This document shows, piece after piece, positions 16,482 through 27,325 of a stretch of DNA of 54,993 nucleotides (within the stretch, counting starts at the first letter, position 1; every line of letters begins with the position of its first letter). This DNA is from Prochlorococcus sp. AG-363-O15. GTDB lineage: Bacteria > Cyanobacteriota > Cyanobacteriia > PCC-6307 > Cyanobiaceae. The stretch spans positions 1-54,993 of the forward strand of contig QCFZ01000007.1 of NCBI GenBank assembly GCA_003278255.1, read 5' to 3'. The notes below the pieces were generated by a model, which had not been told where the DNA came from, did not search any database, and saw only the letters and a list, made by a program, of their open reading frames with translations. Made by a program: the position numbers and the translations under genes.

Positions 16482-17096
16482 GTGGAAACCGATCCGATAA
16501 ACATGATCCCGATAGTTATTGAAGAATCGGGCCGAGGAGAAAGGGCCTTTGATATTTACTCCCGGCTACTGAGAGAACGCATAATTTTCCTTGGCGAGCC
16601 TGTTACAAGCGATTCAGCCAATCGAATCGTTGCTCAGATGTTATTTCTGGAGGCCGATGATCCAGAAAAAGATATCTTTTTATATATCAATTCTCCAGGT
16701 GGTTCTGTTTATGATGGGTTGGGTATATTTGATACTATCCAACATATAAAGCCCGATGTTCATACAGTTTGTGTTGGATTGGCCGCGAGTATGGGCGCTT
16801 TTTTGCTTTGCGCAGGAACAAAGGGAAAGCGAAGCAGCTTGATGCATTCGCGAATAATGATCCATCAACCACTTGGAGGAGCTAGAGGCCAAGCAAGTGA
16901 TATACGCATACAGGCAGATGAAATTCTTTTCTTAAAGGATAGATTAAATCAAGAACTTTCAGACAGAACTGGCCAGCCATTGGATCGCATCAAGGAAGAT
17001 ACCGATAGAGATTTTTTTATGTCTCCTTCTGAAGCGGTTAAATATGGCCTAATAGATAAGGTTTTGAATAAAAGACCTGTAAGTCCAGTGCTTTAA
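16482..17096 (+). CDS. clpP: ATP-dependent Clp protease proteolytic subunit ClpP
   Basis: ClpP is the serine peptidase chamber of the Clp protease. All catalytic elements are present: the Ser in [11 protein letters not shown], the His in [13 protein letters not shown], and the Asp within [13 protein letters not shown] near the C-terminus. Length (about 197-204) is normal. The frame allows a GTG at 16482 or an ATG at 16503; homologues starting [17 protein letters not shown] favour the second, and neither has a clear Shine-Dalgarno. Cyanobacteria have several ClpP/ClpR paralogues; intact catalytic residues exclude ClpR. It converges on ftsH across a 57-nt AT-only spacer. Confidence 0.95.
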   Translation: METDPINMIPIVIEESGRGERAFDIYSRLLRERIIFLGEPVTSDSANRIVAQMLFLEADDPEKDIFLYINSPGGSVYDGLGIFDTIQHIKPDVHTVCVGLAASMGAFLLCAGTKGKRSSLMHSRIMIHQPLGGARGQASDIRIQADEILFLKDRLNQELSDRTGQPLDRIKEDTDRDFFMSPSEAVKYGLIDKVLNKRPVSPVL

Positions 17097-17106
17097 AGTT
17101 AAAGAT

Positions 17107-17121
17107 TTATTATTATTATTA
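17107..17121. repeat. (TTA)5 microsatellite between clpP and ftsH
   Basis: Five perfect TTA units lie in the 57-nt convergent spacer, followed by an AT-only inverted repeat (TAATA/TATTA) and TTGTTTTTT at about 17125-17150. The tract may be part of a weak bidirectional terminator or simply slippage-prone AT sequence. Confidence 0.5.
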
Positions 17122-17153
17122 TCTTAATACTATTAATATTATTGTTTTTTATA

Positions 17154-19070
17154 CTAAGTATTTAAGATAGGAGTTATCCTTTCTTTGTCTGGTATTAGTG
17201 TGAACTCGGACAGGATATTTCTAAATTCATCCCCATCGATAGTTTCCTTGTCAACGAGTATTTCAACTAGTTTATCCATTGCTTCTCTTTGGTTTTTTAC
17301 TATTAATAGTGTCTCTTCATAGCAGAGTTTGACCATTTCTCTAACTTTTTCGTCAATTTGCTTTGCTATCGCATCTGACATGTCAGATCTTGTCATCAAA
17401 TCTCGTCCTAGAAAAACTTCTTGACTGTCACCTTCAAGTGACATTGGGCCTAGGTCACTCATTCCAAACTTAGTTACCATTTGTCTAGCCATTGAGGCTA
17501 CTTGTTGTATATCACCTCCAGCTCCAGTAGTTACTTCTGCTCTTCCAAAAACTACATCTTCAGCAGCGCGACCTCCAAGCGCCCCCATAATTCTGGCTTT
17601 TAATTGTCCTCTGCTAATCAGCATTTGCTCATCATCTGGAGAAAACCAGGTAAGCCCTTTTGCTTGTCCTCGAGGAATTAGTGTGACTTTTTGAACTGGA
17701 TCATGATCTTTTACAAGTGTCCCAATCAAAGCATGTCCTACTTCATGATATGCAATTAGTCGTTTGCTTCTGCCATCAGTTAGAGGCTGTCCTTCCATTC
17801 CCGCAATAATTCGATCTACTGCATCATCTATTTCATTTAGGCCTATGGATTCTTTGCGACGTCTGGCAGTCAAAATAGCAGCTTCATTTAGTAGATTTGC
17901 TAGATCTGCACCTGTAAATCCTGGTGTTCTTCTTGCAATATTTTCTAGTGAAAGTGACGCTTCTAGTTTTTTATTTCTAGAGTGAACTTTTAGAATCGAC
18001 AATCTACCTTTAATATCTGGCGGGTCAACACTAACCTGTCTATCAAATCTTCCTGGTCTCATAAGAGCTGAATCAAGCACATCAGGTCTATTAGTTGCTG
18101 CAATAATTATTATTCCACTATTACCTTCAAATCCATCCATCTCAGTTAGTAGTTGGTTTAATGTTTGTTCTCTTTCATCATTACCACCACCAATTCCAGC
18201 ACCTCTTTGTCTTCCAACAGCATCAATTTCATCTATAAATATTAAACATGGACTGTTCTCTTTAGCTCTCTTAAATAAATCTCTGACACGACTTGCTCCT
18301 ACACCCACAAACATTTCTACAAATTCTGATCCAGATAGAGAAAAGAAAGGAACATCCGCTTCACCTGCTATTGCCTTTGCTAAGAGTGTTTTTCCTGTTC
18401 CAGGAGGGCCAACAAGAAGTACACCCTTCGGAATTTGTGCTCCTACTGAAGTAAATCGTTCAGGCTGCTTTAAAAAAGTTACTACCTCTTGTAGATCTTG
18501 CTTTGCTTCGGTTACCCCAGCCACATCATCAAATTTAACTCCAGTTTCAGCTTCCATAGCAAAGCGAGCTTTTGTTTTACCAAATTGCATCGCTTGACCT
18601 GGTCCCCCAGGCATCGAACTTGATCTTCTTGCAAGCAAAATTAGTCCAGTTATTAATATAATTGGGAATAAAAGATTTCCTAATATTCCTAAGGCAGGGG
18701 GTGCAGTTTTTGCTGGATGAATATCAAAACTAATACCTTCTTCCTTTAATGTATTTATTAATTCTGGAGCTAACCCCGGGAGATCTACACGAATTCTCTG
18801 TACACGATTATCAAGGTCTGGATCAATTGCTTCTACTACAGCATTTCTACCACCATCAAATATATCTACTGAGGTGACTCTCCCATCTTGGACATAATCC
18901 AAGAAACGACCATAACTCATCCTTGAAACAGCTGTATTTTTTGGGGCAATGCTCGTAGCATTTGAAGTATCAGGACTTAATTGGCTACTTCCAAGTAATT
19001 GCCAAGCCAGTACAGCCGTCATACCAATAGGCAATAACCATAGTGCTAGTAGCCTCCATCGTTGATTCAT
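17154..19070 (-). CDS. ftsH: ATP-dependent zinc metalloprotease FtsH
   Basis: FtsH is a membrane-anchored AAA protease; in cyanobacteria it degrades damaged D1 and other membrane proteins. The 638-residue protein has an N-terminal membrane segment (residues 6-24), a lumenal domain, a second segment near 128-146, Walker A GPPGTGKT near 220, and the zinc-binding HEVGH near 440-444. The start is the ATG at 19070. It is convergent with clpP, and thf1 lies close by. Which of the usual four cyanobacterial FtsH paralogues this is cannot be decided here. Confidence 0.96.
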   Translation of the reverse strand: MNQRWRLLALWLLPIGMTAVLAWQLLGSSQLSPDTSNATSIAPKNTAVSRMSYGRFLDYVQDGRVTSVDIFDGGRNAVVEAIDPDLDNRVQRIRVDLPGLAPELINTLKEEGISFDIHPAKTAPPALGILGNLLFPIILITGLILLARRSSSMPGGPGQAMQFGKTKARFAMEAETGVKFDDVAGVTEAKQDLQEVVTFLKQPERFTSVGAQIPKGVLLVGPPGTGKTLLAKAIAGEADVPFFSLSGSEFVEMFVGVGASRVRDLFKRAKENSPCLIFIDEIDAVGRQRGAGIGGGNDEREQTLNQLLTEMDGFEGNSGIIIIAATNRPDVLDSALMRPGRFDRQVSVDPPDIKGRLSILKVHSRNKKLEASLSLENIARRTPGFTGADLANLLNEAAILTARRRKESIGLNEIDDAVDRIIAGMEGQPLTDGRSKRLIAYHEVGHALIGTLVKDHDPVQKVTLIPRGQAKGLTWFSPDDEQMLISRGQLKARIMGALGGRAAEDVVFGRAEVTTGAGGDIQQVASMARQMVTKFGMSDLGPMSLEGDSQEVFLGRDLMTRSDMSDAIAKQIDEKVREMVKLCYEETLLIVKNQREAMDKLVEILVDKETIDGDEFRNILSEFTLIPDKERITPILNT

Positions 19071-19264
19071 TAGTTGCTTTTGCTGCTTTTAAATTCCAAG
19101 ATTCTAAAGGGATTGCGTCCATTTCGTTGCATTGTCTCTCAATTGAGCTTTAGAAAACCTTATTCATATGATTTACAATTTAAATTGTGGATTAGTAAAA
19201 GAGAACAAATATAGAGCGAATTATAAACTCAATGACATTGTCCTTTGTTCTTAGATGTGATTAT

Positions 19265-20494
19265 TTAGAGACTTCTAAGTGCAACAATTGGATCTAATGT
19301 TGCGGCTCTTTTGGCTGGGACAACACCAAAGAACAGACCTATTGCTCCTGATAGTGATACGGTAATTAAAATTGTAGTGGTTCCTATAGAGGCTGGTAAT
19401 GGTGTAAATATTGCTACCGCTGTCACAGCACCTAGACCAACAGTAGTTCCGACAACTCCTCCTAAACAAGCTAATATTAATGACTCCAATAAAAATTGAG
19501 TTAAAACATCAGTACTTCTAGCTCCAAGAGCTTTTCTAAGGCCAATTTCCTCTGTTCTTTCACTAACTGCGACCAACATTATGTTCATTATTCCTATACC
19601 ACCTACTAATAACGAAATTCCACCAATAGCTGCTAGCATCAATGTTAGCCCGCCAGTAATTGTACTAACAATTTGCAAAGCATCTTTCTGAGATCTAACA
19701 GCAAAGTCATCATCTCTCAAGATTTTGTGTCTTTGTCTTAGTAGATTTGTTATTTGAAACTTAGCTGCTTTTGTGCTCTTCTCATTGATTGCTTCAGCAC
19801 TAATAAAGGTTAAGCTAATTCCATATGTCGGATCTCTTCCAGTTATTCTACTAACCATTGTAGTTAATGGTATATAGGCATTTTCGTCTTGATTACTTCC
19901 AAATACTGCTCCTTTTGGAGCCATTATACCAATTACCTCAAACGATTGGTCTTTAATTCTTAGGGTTTCACCTAATGGAGTGTTGTATTTAAAGAGTTTC
20001 TTTCCTAGATCAGGTCCTATAACTACTACATTTTTACTACCACGCATATCTTGTTCGCTGATAAAACGACCATTAGCAATATCAAAACTTCTCACTGGAA
20101 GAAAATTAGGTGTTACACCTGATATCGAACTAGTAGTACTGTTAGAACCAAATTGGATTACCTCACTAGATGTAATTTGTGGGGCTACTCTTTTAACAGA
20201 TGGTACTTGTTTTTCTATTGCTTCTGCATCTTTAAGTACAAGAGTTCGTGGAAAAGTTACTCCTCTTCTTCGGGTATCATTGTTGCCAGGCACTACAAAT
20301 AATACATTAGCTCCTAAATTACTAAGTTGATTCTCAGCTAGGTTTTGAGCTCCTCTACCTACTCCAACAAGGGTAATAACAGAAGCGTTACCTATCACAA
20401 TTCCTAACATTGTTAGAAGGCTTCTAAGCTTATTTGATTTGAGGGTATTGATTGCCATACTCATCGTTTCGATGAGTGATAACTTTCTAGTCAT
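19265..20494 (-). CDS. MacB-family ABC transporter permease
   Basis: This 409-residue membrane protein has the MacB/FtsX-type layout: an N-terminal membrane segment (SLLTMLGIVIGNASVITLVG, about residues 27-46), a large extracytoplasmic domain, and three C-terminal segments. ERTEEIGLRKALGA (about 317-330) is the family hallmark between the second and third segments. MacB-type permeases transduce ATP hydrolysis to export or lipoprotein-like handling without forming a channel. No ATPase gene is adjacent, so its partner is unknown. It begins 2 nt after the pyk stop on the same strand, so both are probably cotranscribed. Confidence 0.88.
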   Translation of the reverse strand: MTRKLSLIETMSMAINTLKSNKLRSLLTMLGIVIGNASVITLVGVGRGAQNLAENQLSNLGANVLFVVPGNNDTRRRGVTFPRTLVLKDAEAIEKQVPSVKRVAPQITSSEVIQFGSNSTTSSISGVTPNFLPVRSFDIANGRFISEQDMRGSKNVVVIGPDLGKKLFKYNTPLGETLRIKDQSFEVIGIMAPKGAVFGSNQDENAYIPLTTMVSRITGRDPTYGISLTFISAEAINEKSTKAAKFQITNLLRQRHKILRDDDFAVRSQKDALQIVSTITGGLTLMLAAIGGISLLVGGIGIMNIMLVAVSERTEEIGLRKALGARSTDVLTQFLLESLILACLGGVVGTTVGLGAVTAVAIFTPLPASIGTTTILITVSLSGAIGLFFGVVPAKRAATLDPIVALRSL

Positions 20495-20496
20495 AT

Positions 20497-22281
20497 TTAC
20501 AATAGATGGTCAAATCTGTAATTCATACTTGAACCTGCACCTCTATAAACCACTCCTTCATTAATTTGAAGAGTCACCACATCACCGTCCTTCAATTCTT
20601 TAGTGGCATTTTTGGCAGATGCAATTATTGGCTTATCAAGATTCTTAGAAATCTCAACTGCCTCTGAATCTTCTATCGCTTGTTCAGTTATAACGCCAGC
20701 ACTTTGCTTAATTGATTCTATATATTGACTTCCTCCTTCCTTTATTACTAAAATATCACCAGGTAACATATTAGAAAAATCTAATTGAGTCAGTGCAACT
20801 TTAACTCTTCCAGATACATTCTTATTTCCTAATCCCAATCCTCTAGTTACAACAGCACTTACTATAGCAACTTTAATTAAGTCTGTTGATCCACTGATAC
20901 CTGTAAGTGTTCCTGCTGTTTCGACAACCAAATCACCTTCCTTTAATAAACCATTATTCTGAGCCGCTTCAATTGCTAGGCTAAATGTTTTACTTGTGCT
21001 CAATTGTGTAGGTATCATTATGGGAGTAACTCCCCAAACTAACTGAAGTCTCCTGGCAACATTAATTTCATTAGTAATAGCTAGTATTGGTGTTGCTGGC
21101 CTAAATTTACTTACATTATGTGCTGTAGAACCACTTTTTGTAAGTGGTAAAATTGCAGCTGCTGTTAATTGACTAGCAATGCTGCTTACTGCTGCACTAA
21201 TTGCATTTGGAATTGTACTAGCTATATGACTTTCAATAGCTCTTTTTGGATAGTCTCGTTCAATTCTTTTTGAAATAGTTGCCATCGTAGTAACTGCTTC
21301 AACTGGGTAATCTCCAACAGCAGTTTCATTAGAGAGCATAACAGCGTCTGTACCATCCAGAATTGCATTTGCAACATCACTGACTTCAGCTCTGGTGGGT
21401 CTTGGACATGCTGCCATTGAATCAAGCATCTGCGTGGCAGTGATAATAGGAATACCAAGAGTATTTGCTTTTTTAATTAAATCTTTTTGAAGCAATGGCA
21501 CCTCTTCAGCCGGCATTTCAACACCCAAATCTCCTCTTGCAACCATTACGCCGTCACATAAAGGCAAAATTGCATCTATTTGATCAATAGCTTCAAACTT
21601 TTCTATTTTTGCTACAACTGGTGTATCACATCCATGTTCTCTAATTAATTCTTTAATCTCTTGCATATCTGATGGGTTTCTGACAAAACTCAGCGCAATC
21701 CAGTCAACACCTTGTTTAAGTCCAAATGCTAGGTCTATACGATCTTTATCAGTTAGTGCTCTCACGGATAATTGTACGTCTGGGAAGTTAACTCCTTTGT
21801 TGTTTGAAAGAACACCACCTACAGTTACTAAGCAATGCAGGTTGCCTTCAGTTGGGTCAACTTTTTCTACCTTCATTTCAACTCTGCCATCATCCAGGAG
21901 GATTCGACTACCTGAAGTTACTTCCTCTGCCAATTTGTCATAAGTAACATTGGCTTTGTTTTTGTCACAATCGATAGCTTTTGCAGTAAGAAGAAACTTG
22001 TCACCTGGGGATAATGTAATTGGGCCATCTTTAAACCTCCCAAGTCTTATTTTTGGACCCTGTAAGTCTTGCAATATGCCTATATGAATTCCAAGCTTTT
22101 TAGAAACTTCTCTAATCGTATTGATACGAACTTTATGCTCAGAATGATCACCATGCGAGAAATTTAGCCTAAAAGTTGTAGCTCCTGCCATTACGAGCTC
22201 TTCAATCCTCTCAGGACTCTCTGTGGCAGGTCCAATTGTGGCGACTATTTTTGTTCTTCTCATGAGATCTATCCGTGACAT
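20497..22281 (-). CDS. pyk: Pyruvate kinase
   Basis: Pyruvate kinase converts phosphoenolpyruvate and ADP to pyruvate and ATP. The N-terminus has RRTKIVATIGPA with FRLNFSHG close after it. The catalytic MVARGDLGVE segment and the ATQMLDSM segment follow in order, and a C-terminal PEP-utilising-enzyme-like swivel domain extends the protein to about 594 residues, usual for cyanobacterial pyruvate kinases. I prefer the ATG at 22281, which has GAAGG about 9 nt upstream, over the ATG at 22314. It is divergent from the MazG-like gene and cotranscribed with the MacB-type permease. Confidence 0.96.
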   Translation of the reverse strand: MSRIDLMRRTKIVATIGPATESPERIEELVMAGATTFRLNFSHGDHSEHKVRINTIREVSKKLGIHIGILQDLQGPKIRLGRFKDGPITLSPGDKFLLTAKAIDCDKNKANVTYDKLAEEVTSGSRILLDDGRVEMKVEKVDPTEGNLHCLVTVGGVLSNNKGVNFPDVQLSVRALTDKDRIDLAFGLKQGVDWIALSFVRNPSDMQEIKELIREHGCDTPVVAKIEKFEAIDQIDAILPLCDGVMVARGDLGVEMPAEEVPLLQKDLIKKANTLGIPIITATQMLDSMAACPRPTRAEVSDVANAILDGTDAVMLSNETAVGDYPVEAVTTMATISKRIERDYPKRAIESHIASTIPNAISAAVSSIASQLTAAAILPLTKSGSTAHNVSKFRPATPILAITNEINVARRLQLVWGVTPIMIPTQLSTSKTFSLAIEAAQNNGLLKEGDLVVETAGTLTGISGSTDLIKVAIVSAVVTRGLGLGNKNVSGRVKVALTQLDFSNMLPGDILVIKEGGSQYIESIKQSAGVITEQAIEDSEAVEISKNLDKPIIASAKNATKELKDGDVVTLQINEGVVYRGAGSSMNYRFDHLL

Positions 22282-22361
22282 CGATCGGACCTTCAACATC
22301 TCAGAAACTACCATCCGGTTATACCTACCATTTTGTCATTGTCCTTCAAAAGACTATAAAC

Positions 22362-22691
22362 ATGGATTTAAATCACTATCAAATCAAAGCAAGGGCTACG
22401 GCTTCTTACCCAAATCTTGGCAAAAATCCAATCTATCCAACCCTTGGCTTAGCAGGGGAGGCCGGTGAGGTTTCAGAAAAGGTAAAGAAAGTCATTAGGG
22501 ACAAAGATGGTGTCTTCGATCATGCATCTAGGCAAGCATTGAAGCTTGAGCTAGGAGATGTCCTCTGGTATGTAGCTCAGCTAAGTTTTGAACTCGGATT
22601 TCAGCTTGATGAAGTTGCGTCAGCGAATCTTGAGAAATTAGCAAGCAGAGCTGATAGAGGACTAATTTCTGGTGAGGGAGATAACAGGTGA
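22362..22691 (+). CDS. MazG-like nucleotide pyrophosphohydrolase
   Basis: A 109-residue single-domain protein of the all-alpha MazG superfamily, which hydrolyses NTP or dNTP to the monophosphate and may clean up altered nucleotides. The metal-binding helices are visible: GEAGEVSEKVKK (ExxE type) near residues 32-43 and ELGDVLWYVAQ (ExxD type) near 67-77. The ATG at 22362 is chosen because the frame upstream to 22275 encodes unrelated sequence overlapping the pyk promoter. The substrate is unknown; a viral-defence or housekeeping role cannot be told from sequence. Confidence 0.82.
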   Translation: MDLNHYQIKARATASYPNLGKNPIYPTLGLAGEAGEVSEKVKKVIRDKDGVFDHASRQALKLELGDVLWYVAQLSFELGFQLDEVASANLEKLASRADRGLISGEGDNR

Positions 22692-22825
22692 GTTGGATTT
22701 GAATTATTTATTTTTAACTTTTAATCTTGTCTTTCTATAAAAATATAATATCAATTAGAGTGCATTTAAAGATTGGATTTCTCTCTGTATGCAAAGTTAC
22801 AAATAGATTTCATATTAGTTAAGGC

Positions 22826-23119
22826 TTACATGTTTAAGGTAGTTGTAAATACTGACATACTTGCACCGTTTAACAATTGTTGCATAACACTAAGAGCTAT
22901 AAAGGCAAGTATTGCCGATAGGTCTAAGCCTCCAATTGGTGGTATTAGTCCTCTAAAGACATTCAGATAAGGGTCGGTTATTGATCCTACTGTGCTGAGC
23001 ACAGGATTTCCCCAATCAAGATTTGGAAACCAACTGAGTAATACTCTTACAATCAAAATTAAGGAATAAATCTCTAGTGTCTGAGCTAGAACTTGTAGAA
23101 CGGTTGCAAGAATTTCCAT
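22826..23119 (-). CDS. YggT/Ycf19 family membrane protein
   Basis: The 97-residue protein is a YggT-family (Ycf19-like) membrane protein with the hallmark LIVRVLLSWFPN near residues 22-33 and DPYLNVFRGLIPPIGGLDLS near 49-68. It has one hydrophobic segment at each end. Members are linked to osmotic tolerance in bacteria and to chloroplast nucleoid or thylakoid organisation in plastids. The ATG at 23119 follows the scpB stop by 22 nt, suggesting an ilvA-scpB-yggT transcript. Confidence 0.9.
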   Translation of the reverse strand: MEILATVLQVLAQTLEIYSLILIVRVLLSWFPNLDWGNPVLSTVGSITDPYLNVFRGLIPPIGGLDLSAILAFIALSVMQQLLNGASMSVFTTTLNM

Positions 23120-23141
23120 GATAATTAGTGATTTTTTGCTG

Positions 23142-23672
23142 CTACGCAGCCTGTGGTGGTTCAGCTGATCCTAGATCAGGTAACACAGAAAAGGTTCTGT
23201 GGAATTTCTCTGAAAGAGTAATCCAATATGACCTTCCTTCACTTTGTCTTTTACGCTCAATGAAGTTTTGGCCAATCAATTCCTTGATGTGGTCATATGC
23301 CCCGGTTCCTCTTAGATCAATTAGATCTGATTGAAGAATTCTTTTTTTAAGAGCAATAGTGGCGAGGGTTCTGAGCGTTGCCACTGATAGGTCAACTGGT
23401 AATAGATTCTTAACTAATTCTCCTAGTCCAGGGCGTAACAGAAGGCTGTATCTGCCTTTTGTCTCTTGTATATCTAAGGCAGTATCACGTTGTGCATATC
23501 CCGCCATAAGTGCTGTCAATGCTTGTTCAACTGATGATTCTGACTCTTCAGTTAATTCGCTCATTTCTTTGAGGCTGACAGGTCTACCTTTCAAGTACAG
23601 AATGGCTTCAAGGCGAGCGGGTAGAGAGATAGATGAGTCTTCGTGCCTTGAGTTTGCAGAATCATTGGCCAT
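23142..23672 (-). CDS. scpB: Segregation and condensation protein B
   Basis: ScpB is a winged-helix partner of the SMC-ScpA condensin complex that organises the chromosome. The 176-residue form has the typical LPARLEAILYLKGRPVSLKEM start, the second winged helix with RTLATIALKKRILQSDLIDLRG, and RKRQSEGRSYWITLSEKF near the end. I chose the ATG at 23672; a GTG at 23726 would overlap the ilvA stop and add 18 unconserved residues. It follows ilvA on the same strand. The SMC and ScpA genes are not in the window. Confidence 0.9.
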   Translation of the reverse strand: MANDSANSRHEDSSISLPARLEAILYLKGRPVSLKEMSELTEESESSVEQALTALMAGYAQRDTALDIQETKGRYSLLLRPGLGELVKNLLPVDLSVATLRTLATIALKKRILQSDLIDLRGTGAYDHIKELIGQNFIERKRQSEGRSYWITLSEKFHRTFSVLPDLGSAEPPQAA

Positions 23673-23709
23673 GAGAGGCCTAATCGACGGATAGTCAAAG
23701 TTAACGTGA

Positions 23710-25254
23710 TTAATGAGAGTTGGCACCTAGAAAAAGTTTGTAGGCAGGGTTATTCGTTTCATCCCAGCTTGGATATCCAACTTTGTTAAGAAAATCTCGC
23801 CATTGATCTGTTTCATTTTCTTTAACAAGAACCCCAACAACAATTCGCCCAACATCAGCACCATGATTACGGTAGTGAAAGATGCTAATGCTCCAATCAG
23901 GATTTAAATTATTAACAAACTTCATTAAGGCACCTGGTCTTTCAGGAAATTCAAAGCGGTAAAGAAATTCATTGAGGTTATTATTTTCTAGGAATTTTGA
24001 TTTTCCTGGTAAACGACCACCAACCATATGACGTAAGTGCATTTTAGCCAATTCATCATTACTTAGATCTAGGCACTTAAAGCCATTAGTATTTAACTTT
24101 GAAATTAATTCCTTTCTATCTATTAGTCCGTCATTTTCAATTCCCATAAAGATCTGTGCACTTACTTCTTCTGACATTCTATAACTAAATTCTGTAAGAC
24201 TTCTATTACTAAGTAAGTGACAGAGCTTTCTTAGACTCCCAGGTTCTTCTGGTATCTCAACAGCGAACATAGACTCTCTTTGCTCACCAAGTTCTGCTCT
24301 TTCTGCTACAAAGCGTAACCGATCGAAATTCATATTAGCACCACATGCTACAGCTATAAGATTTAATCCTTTATGGCCTAACTGCGTTACTTCTGATTTC
24401 ATACCAGCGACAGCTAATGCCCCGGCAGGTTCAAGTATTGAACGTGTATCTTCAAACACATCTTTAATTGCTGCACAAATTTCATCAGTACCAACTGTCA
24501 CCATACGGTCTACATATTTCTGTGCTAACTTAAATGTATGCTCGCCAACTTTCCTTACTGCTACTCCATCTGCGAATAATCCAACATTTTTTAATTCAAC
24601 TCTTTTGCCTGAGTCCAAAGACATTGCCATGGCCGCAGCATCTTTAGGTTCCACTCCTACTACCTCTACATTCGGCCATAAACTTTTTACATATACAGAG
24701 ATTCCCCCAATCAATCCACCTCCTCCGACAGCTACATAAATAACATCAGGTACATTCTTACTTTGTCTTAGTATCTCTAATGCGACTGTTCCTTGACCTG
24801 CGATCACCTCAGGATCATCAAAAGGGTGAATAAATGTGAGACCTTCTTTCTCACTAATCCTTTTAGCTTCTTGATATGACTCGTCATATGTGTCGCCATG
24901 AAGCAAGACTTCAGCTTTTAAGGAATTAACAGCCTTTACTTTCATGGCTGGTGTAGTTATTGGCATTACAATTACCGCTCTGCATTTTAAATGTGCTGCA
25001 CTGAGAGCTACACCTTGAGCATGGTTACCAGCACTCGAGGCAATTACACCTCTTTTAAGTTCCTCTGTTGATAATTGAGCCATTCTGTTGTAGGCCCCTC
25101 TTATTTTGAAAGAGAAAACAGGTTGCAAGTCTTCTCTTTTTAGCCAGATTCTGTTATCTAAACGTTTACTAAGATTTTTTGCTAGTTCTAAAGGGGTTTC
25201 AATTGCCACGTCATACACGCGGGCCCTCAAGATCCTTTGCAAATAATCGTTCAT
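23710..25254 (-). CDS. ilvA: Threonine dehydratase, biosynthetic
   Basis: IlvA makes 2-oxobutanoate from threonine, the first step of isoleucine synthesis, and is feedback-inhibited by isoleucine. The PLP lysine is K50 in the motif FSFKIRGAYN, and the glycine-rich phosphate loop GGGGLIGG lies near residues 176-183. The C-terminal third has two ACT-like regulatory domains (EIPEEPGSLRKLC and EFPERPGALMKF are the matching starts). The 514-residue form from the ATG at 25254 equals the usual length; an ATG at 25296 adds 14 residues. It is divergent from dxs across about 120 nt. Confidence 0.95.
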   Translation of the reverse strand: MNDYLQRILRARVYDVAIETPLELAKNLSKRLDNRIWLKREDLQPVFSFKIRGAYNRMAQLSTEELKRGVIASSAGNHAQGVALSAAHLKCRAVIVMPITTPAMKVKAVNSLKAEVLLHGDTYDESYQEAKRISEKEGLTFIHPFDDPEVIAGQGTVALEILRQSKNVPDVIYVAVGGGGLIGGISVYVKSLWPNVEVVGVEPKDAAAMAMSLDSGKRVELKNVGLFADGVAVRKVGEHTFKLAQKYVDRMVTVGTDEICAAIKDVFEDTRSILEPAGALAVAGMKSEVTQLGHKGLNLIAVACGANMNFDRLRFVAERAELGEQRESMFAVEIPEEPGSLRKLCHLLSNRSLTEFSYRMSEEVSAQIFMGIENDGLIDRKELISKLNTNGFKCLDLSNDELAKMHLRHMVGGRLPGKSKFLENNNLNEFLYRFEFPERPGALMKFVNNLNPDWSISIFHYRNHGADVGRIVVGVLVKENETDQWRDFLNKVGYPSWDETNNPAYKLFLGANSH

Positions 25255-25374
25255 TTGGCCATTGTGGCAATTTTTTGGGCTAGATGTTTCCAACATTGAT
25301 CGACTATTGGTAATGTTTTTTTCCTGTTCGGTGGGTGATAACCCGTAGATTGAACCTATAGGTTGTTGACGGGC

Positions 25375-27309
25375 ATGCGTCTCAGCGAACTAACTCATCC
25401 GAATCAACTCCATGGCTTGTCCACGGCTCAACTGGAGGACGTGGCATGTCAGATACGAGAACGACATCTGCAGGTTGTCTCTCAGAGTGGCGGGCATTTG
25501 GGACCTGGACTAGGGGTTGTTGAATTAACCCTTGCGCTTTACCAGACACTTGATCTTGATATAGATAGGGTGGTTTGGGATGTTGGACACCAGGCATATC
25601 CACATAAACTAATAACAGGTCGCTATGAAGATTTCCATACTCTTCGGCAGCAAAAAGGTGTCGCTGGATATTTAAAGCGGAGTGAAAGTACCTTTGACCA
25701 TTTTGGGGCAGGTCACGCAAGTACCTCTATTTCATCTGCCTTAGGCATGGCGTTAGCCCGTGATCAGAGAGGGGAAGACTTTAAATGTGTCGCTGTAATT
25801 GGTGATGGAGCACTTACAGGTGGAATGGCATTAGAAGCTATTAACCATGCTGGCCATTTGCCTGAGACCCCGTTTCTCGTTGTTCTAAATGATAACGATA
25901 TGTCGATATCTCCTCCTGTTGGAGCACTTTCTACATATTTAAATCGCATGAGGCTAAGTCCTCCTGTCCAATTCATATCAGACAGTGTTCAAGAGAGTGT
26001 AAAAAACCTTCCTTTTATTGGCGGAGAACTTCCAGAAGAACTTAAGTCTCTAAAAGGAAGTGTTCGTAGACTTGCAGTCCCCAAGGTTGGAGCAGTCTTT
26101 GAGGAACTAGGTTTTACTTATATGGGACCAATTGATGGTCATGATATCTCTGGGATGATTAGAACATTCCAATCTGCACATCGTGTCGGTGGTCCTGTTT
26201 TAGTACATGTTGTCACCACAAAAGGAAAAGGATATCCATATGCAGAAGCAGATCAAGTTGGTTACCATGCTCAATCAGCATTTGATTTAACTACAGGAAA
26301 ATCACTTCCTTCTAAAAGTCCAAAACCCCCAAGCTATAGCAAAGTATTTGGTCAAACTCTAGTTAAACTTTGTGAGCAGGATAACAAGGTTGTAGGAATT
26401 ACCGCAGCAATGGCTACTGGTACTGGCTTAGATCTATTGCAAAAAGCTGTCCCTGATCAATATATAGATGTTGGAATTGCCGAACAGCATGCAGTAACTT
26501 TGGCAGCAGGAATGGCTTGTGAAGGCCTCAAACCTGTAGTGGCAATTTATAGTACATTTTTGCAAAGAGCATACGACCAACTTATTCATGATGTTGGTAT
26601 ACAAAATCTACCTGTATCCTTTGTTTTAGATAGGGCAGGTATTGTTGGTGCAGATGGACCAACGCATCAAGGTCAATATGACATTAGTTATCTCAGATCA
26701 GTTCCTAACTTCACCGTTATGGCGCCAAAAGATGAGTCTGAACTTCAAAGAATGTTAGTCACTTGTTTAGAACATGATGGTCCTATTGCTTTGAGAATTC
26801 CAAGAGGTTCTGGAGAGGGAGTTCCTCTCATGGAGGAAGGATGGGAACCATTAAAAATTGGTAGAGGAGAATTACTGATGGAAGGAGATGACTTGTTAAT
26901 AGTTGCCTATGGATCTATGGTTCCTCCTGCAATTAAGACAGCAGAGATATTAAATAAAATAGGTGTTCATTCTACTGTCGTAAATGCTCGTTTCCTTAGA
27001 CCTTTAGATCAAGCTCTTATTCATCCATTAGCTAGACGCATTGGTCGTGTGGTCACGATGGAGGAAGGAGCATTGGCTGGTGGCTTTGGAGCAGCTGTAA
27101 TTGAATCATTAAATGACCAAGATCTACTTGTTCCTACGATGCGAATTGGAATTCCTGATCAACTTGTACATCATGCAAGTCCACAGCAAAGTAAAGAATC
27201 ACTTGGATTAACTCCTTCCCAGATGGCAGATCGAATTAGAAAAAGATTTGGAATTGGATCATCTGAAACTTTAATTGGAGAAGGTACTTCTAAATCATTA
27301 ACCTCATAA
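25375..27309 (+). CDS. dxs: 1-deoxy-D-xylulose-5-phosphate synthase
   Basis: Dxs makes 1-deoxyxylulose-5-phosphate from pyruvate and glyceraldehyde-3-phosphate, starting the methylerythritol-phosphate isoprenoid route that feeds carotenoids, chlorophyll phytol and quinones. The thiamine-binding motif [13 protein letters not shown] lies near residues 143-155, the catalytic HIS-type start [14 protein letters not shown] near 38-51, and [15 protein letters not shown] near 420-434. The 644 residues from the ATG at 25375 match the family. The next gene starts 16 nt downstream, so they may share a transcript. Confidence 0.96.
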   Translation: MRLSELTHPNQLHGLSTAQLEDVACQIRERHLQVVSQSGGHLGPGLGVVELTLALYQTLDLDIDRVVWDVGHQAYPHKLITGRYEDFHTLRQQKGVAGYLKRSESTFDHFGAGHASTSISSALGMALARDQRGEDFKCVAVIGDGALTGGMALEAINHAGHLPETPFLVVLNDNDMSISPPVGALSTYLNRMRLSPPVQFISDSVQESVKNLPFIGGELPEELKSLKGSVRRLAVPKVGAVFEELGFTYMGPIDGHDISGMIRTFQSAHRVGGPVLVHVVTTKGKGYPYAEADQVGYHAQSAFDLTTGKSLPSKSPKPPSYSKVFGQTLVKLCEQDNKVVGITAAMATGTGLDLLQKAVPDQYIDVGIAEQHAVTLAAGMACEGLKPVVAIYSTFLQRAYDQLIHDVGIQNLPVSFVLDRAGIVGADGPTHQGQYDISYLRSVPNFTVMAPKDESELQRMLVTCLEHDGPIALRIPRGSGEGVPLMEEGWEPLKIGRGELLMEGDDLLIVAYGSMVPPAIKTAEILNKIGVHSTVVNARFLRPLDQALIHPLARRIGRVVTMEEGALAGGFGAAVIESLNDQDLLVPTMRIGIPDQLVHHASPQQSKESLGLTPSQMADRIRKRFGIGSSETLIGEGTSKSLTS

Positions 27310-27325
27310 CAACTGAATATTAGTT

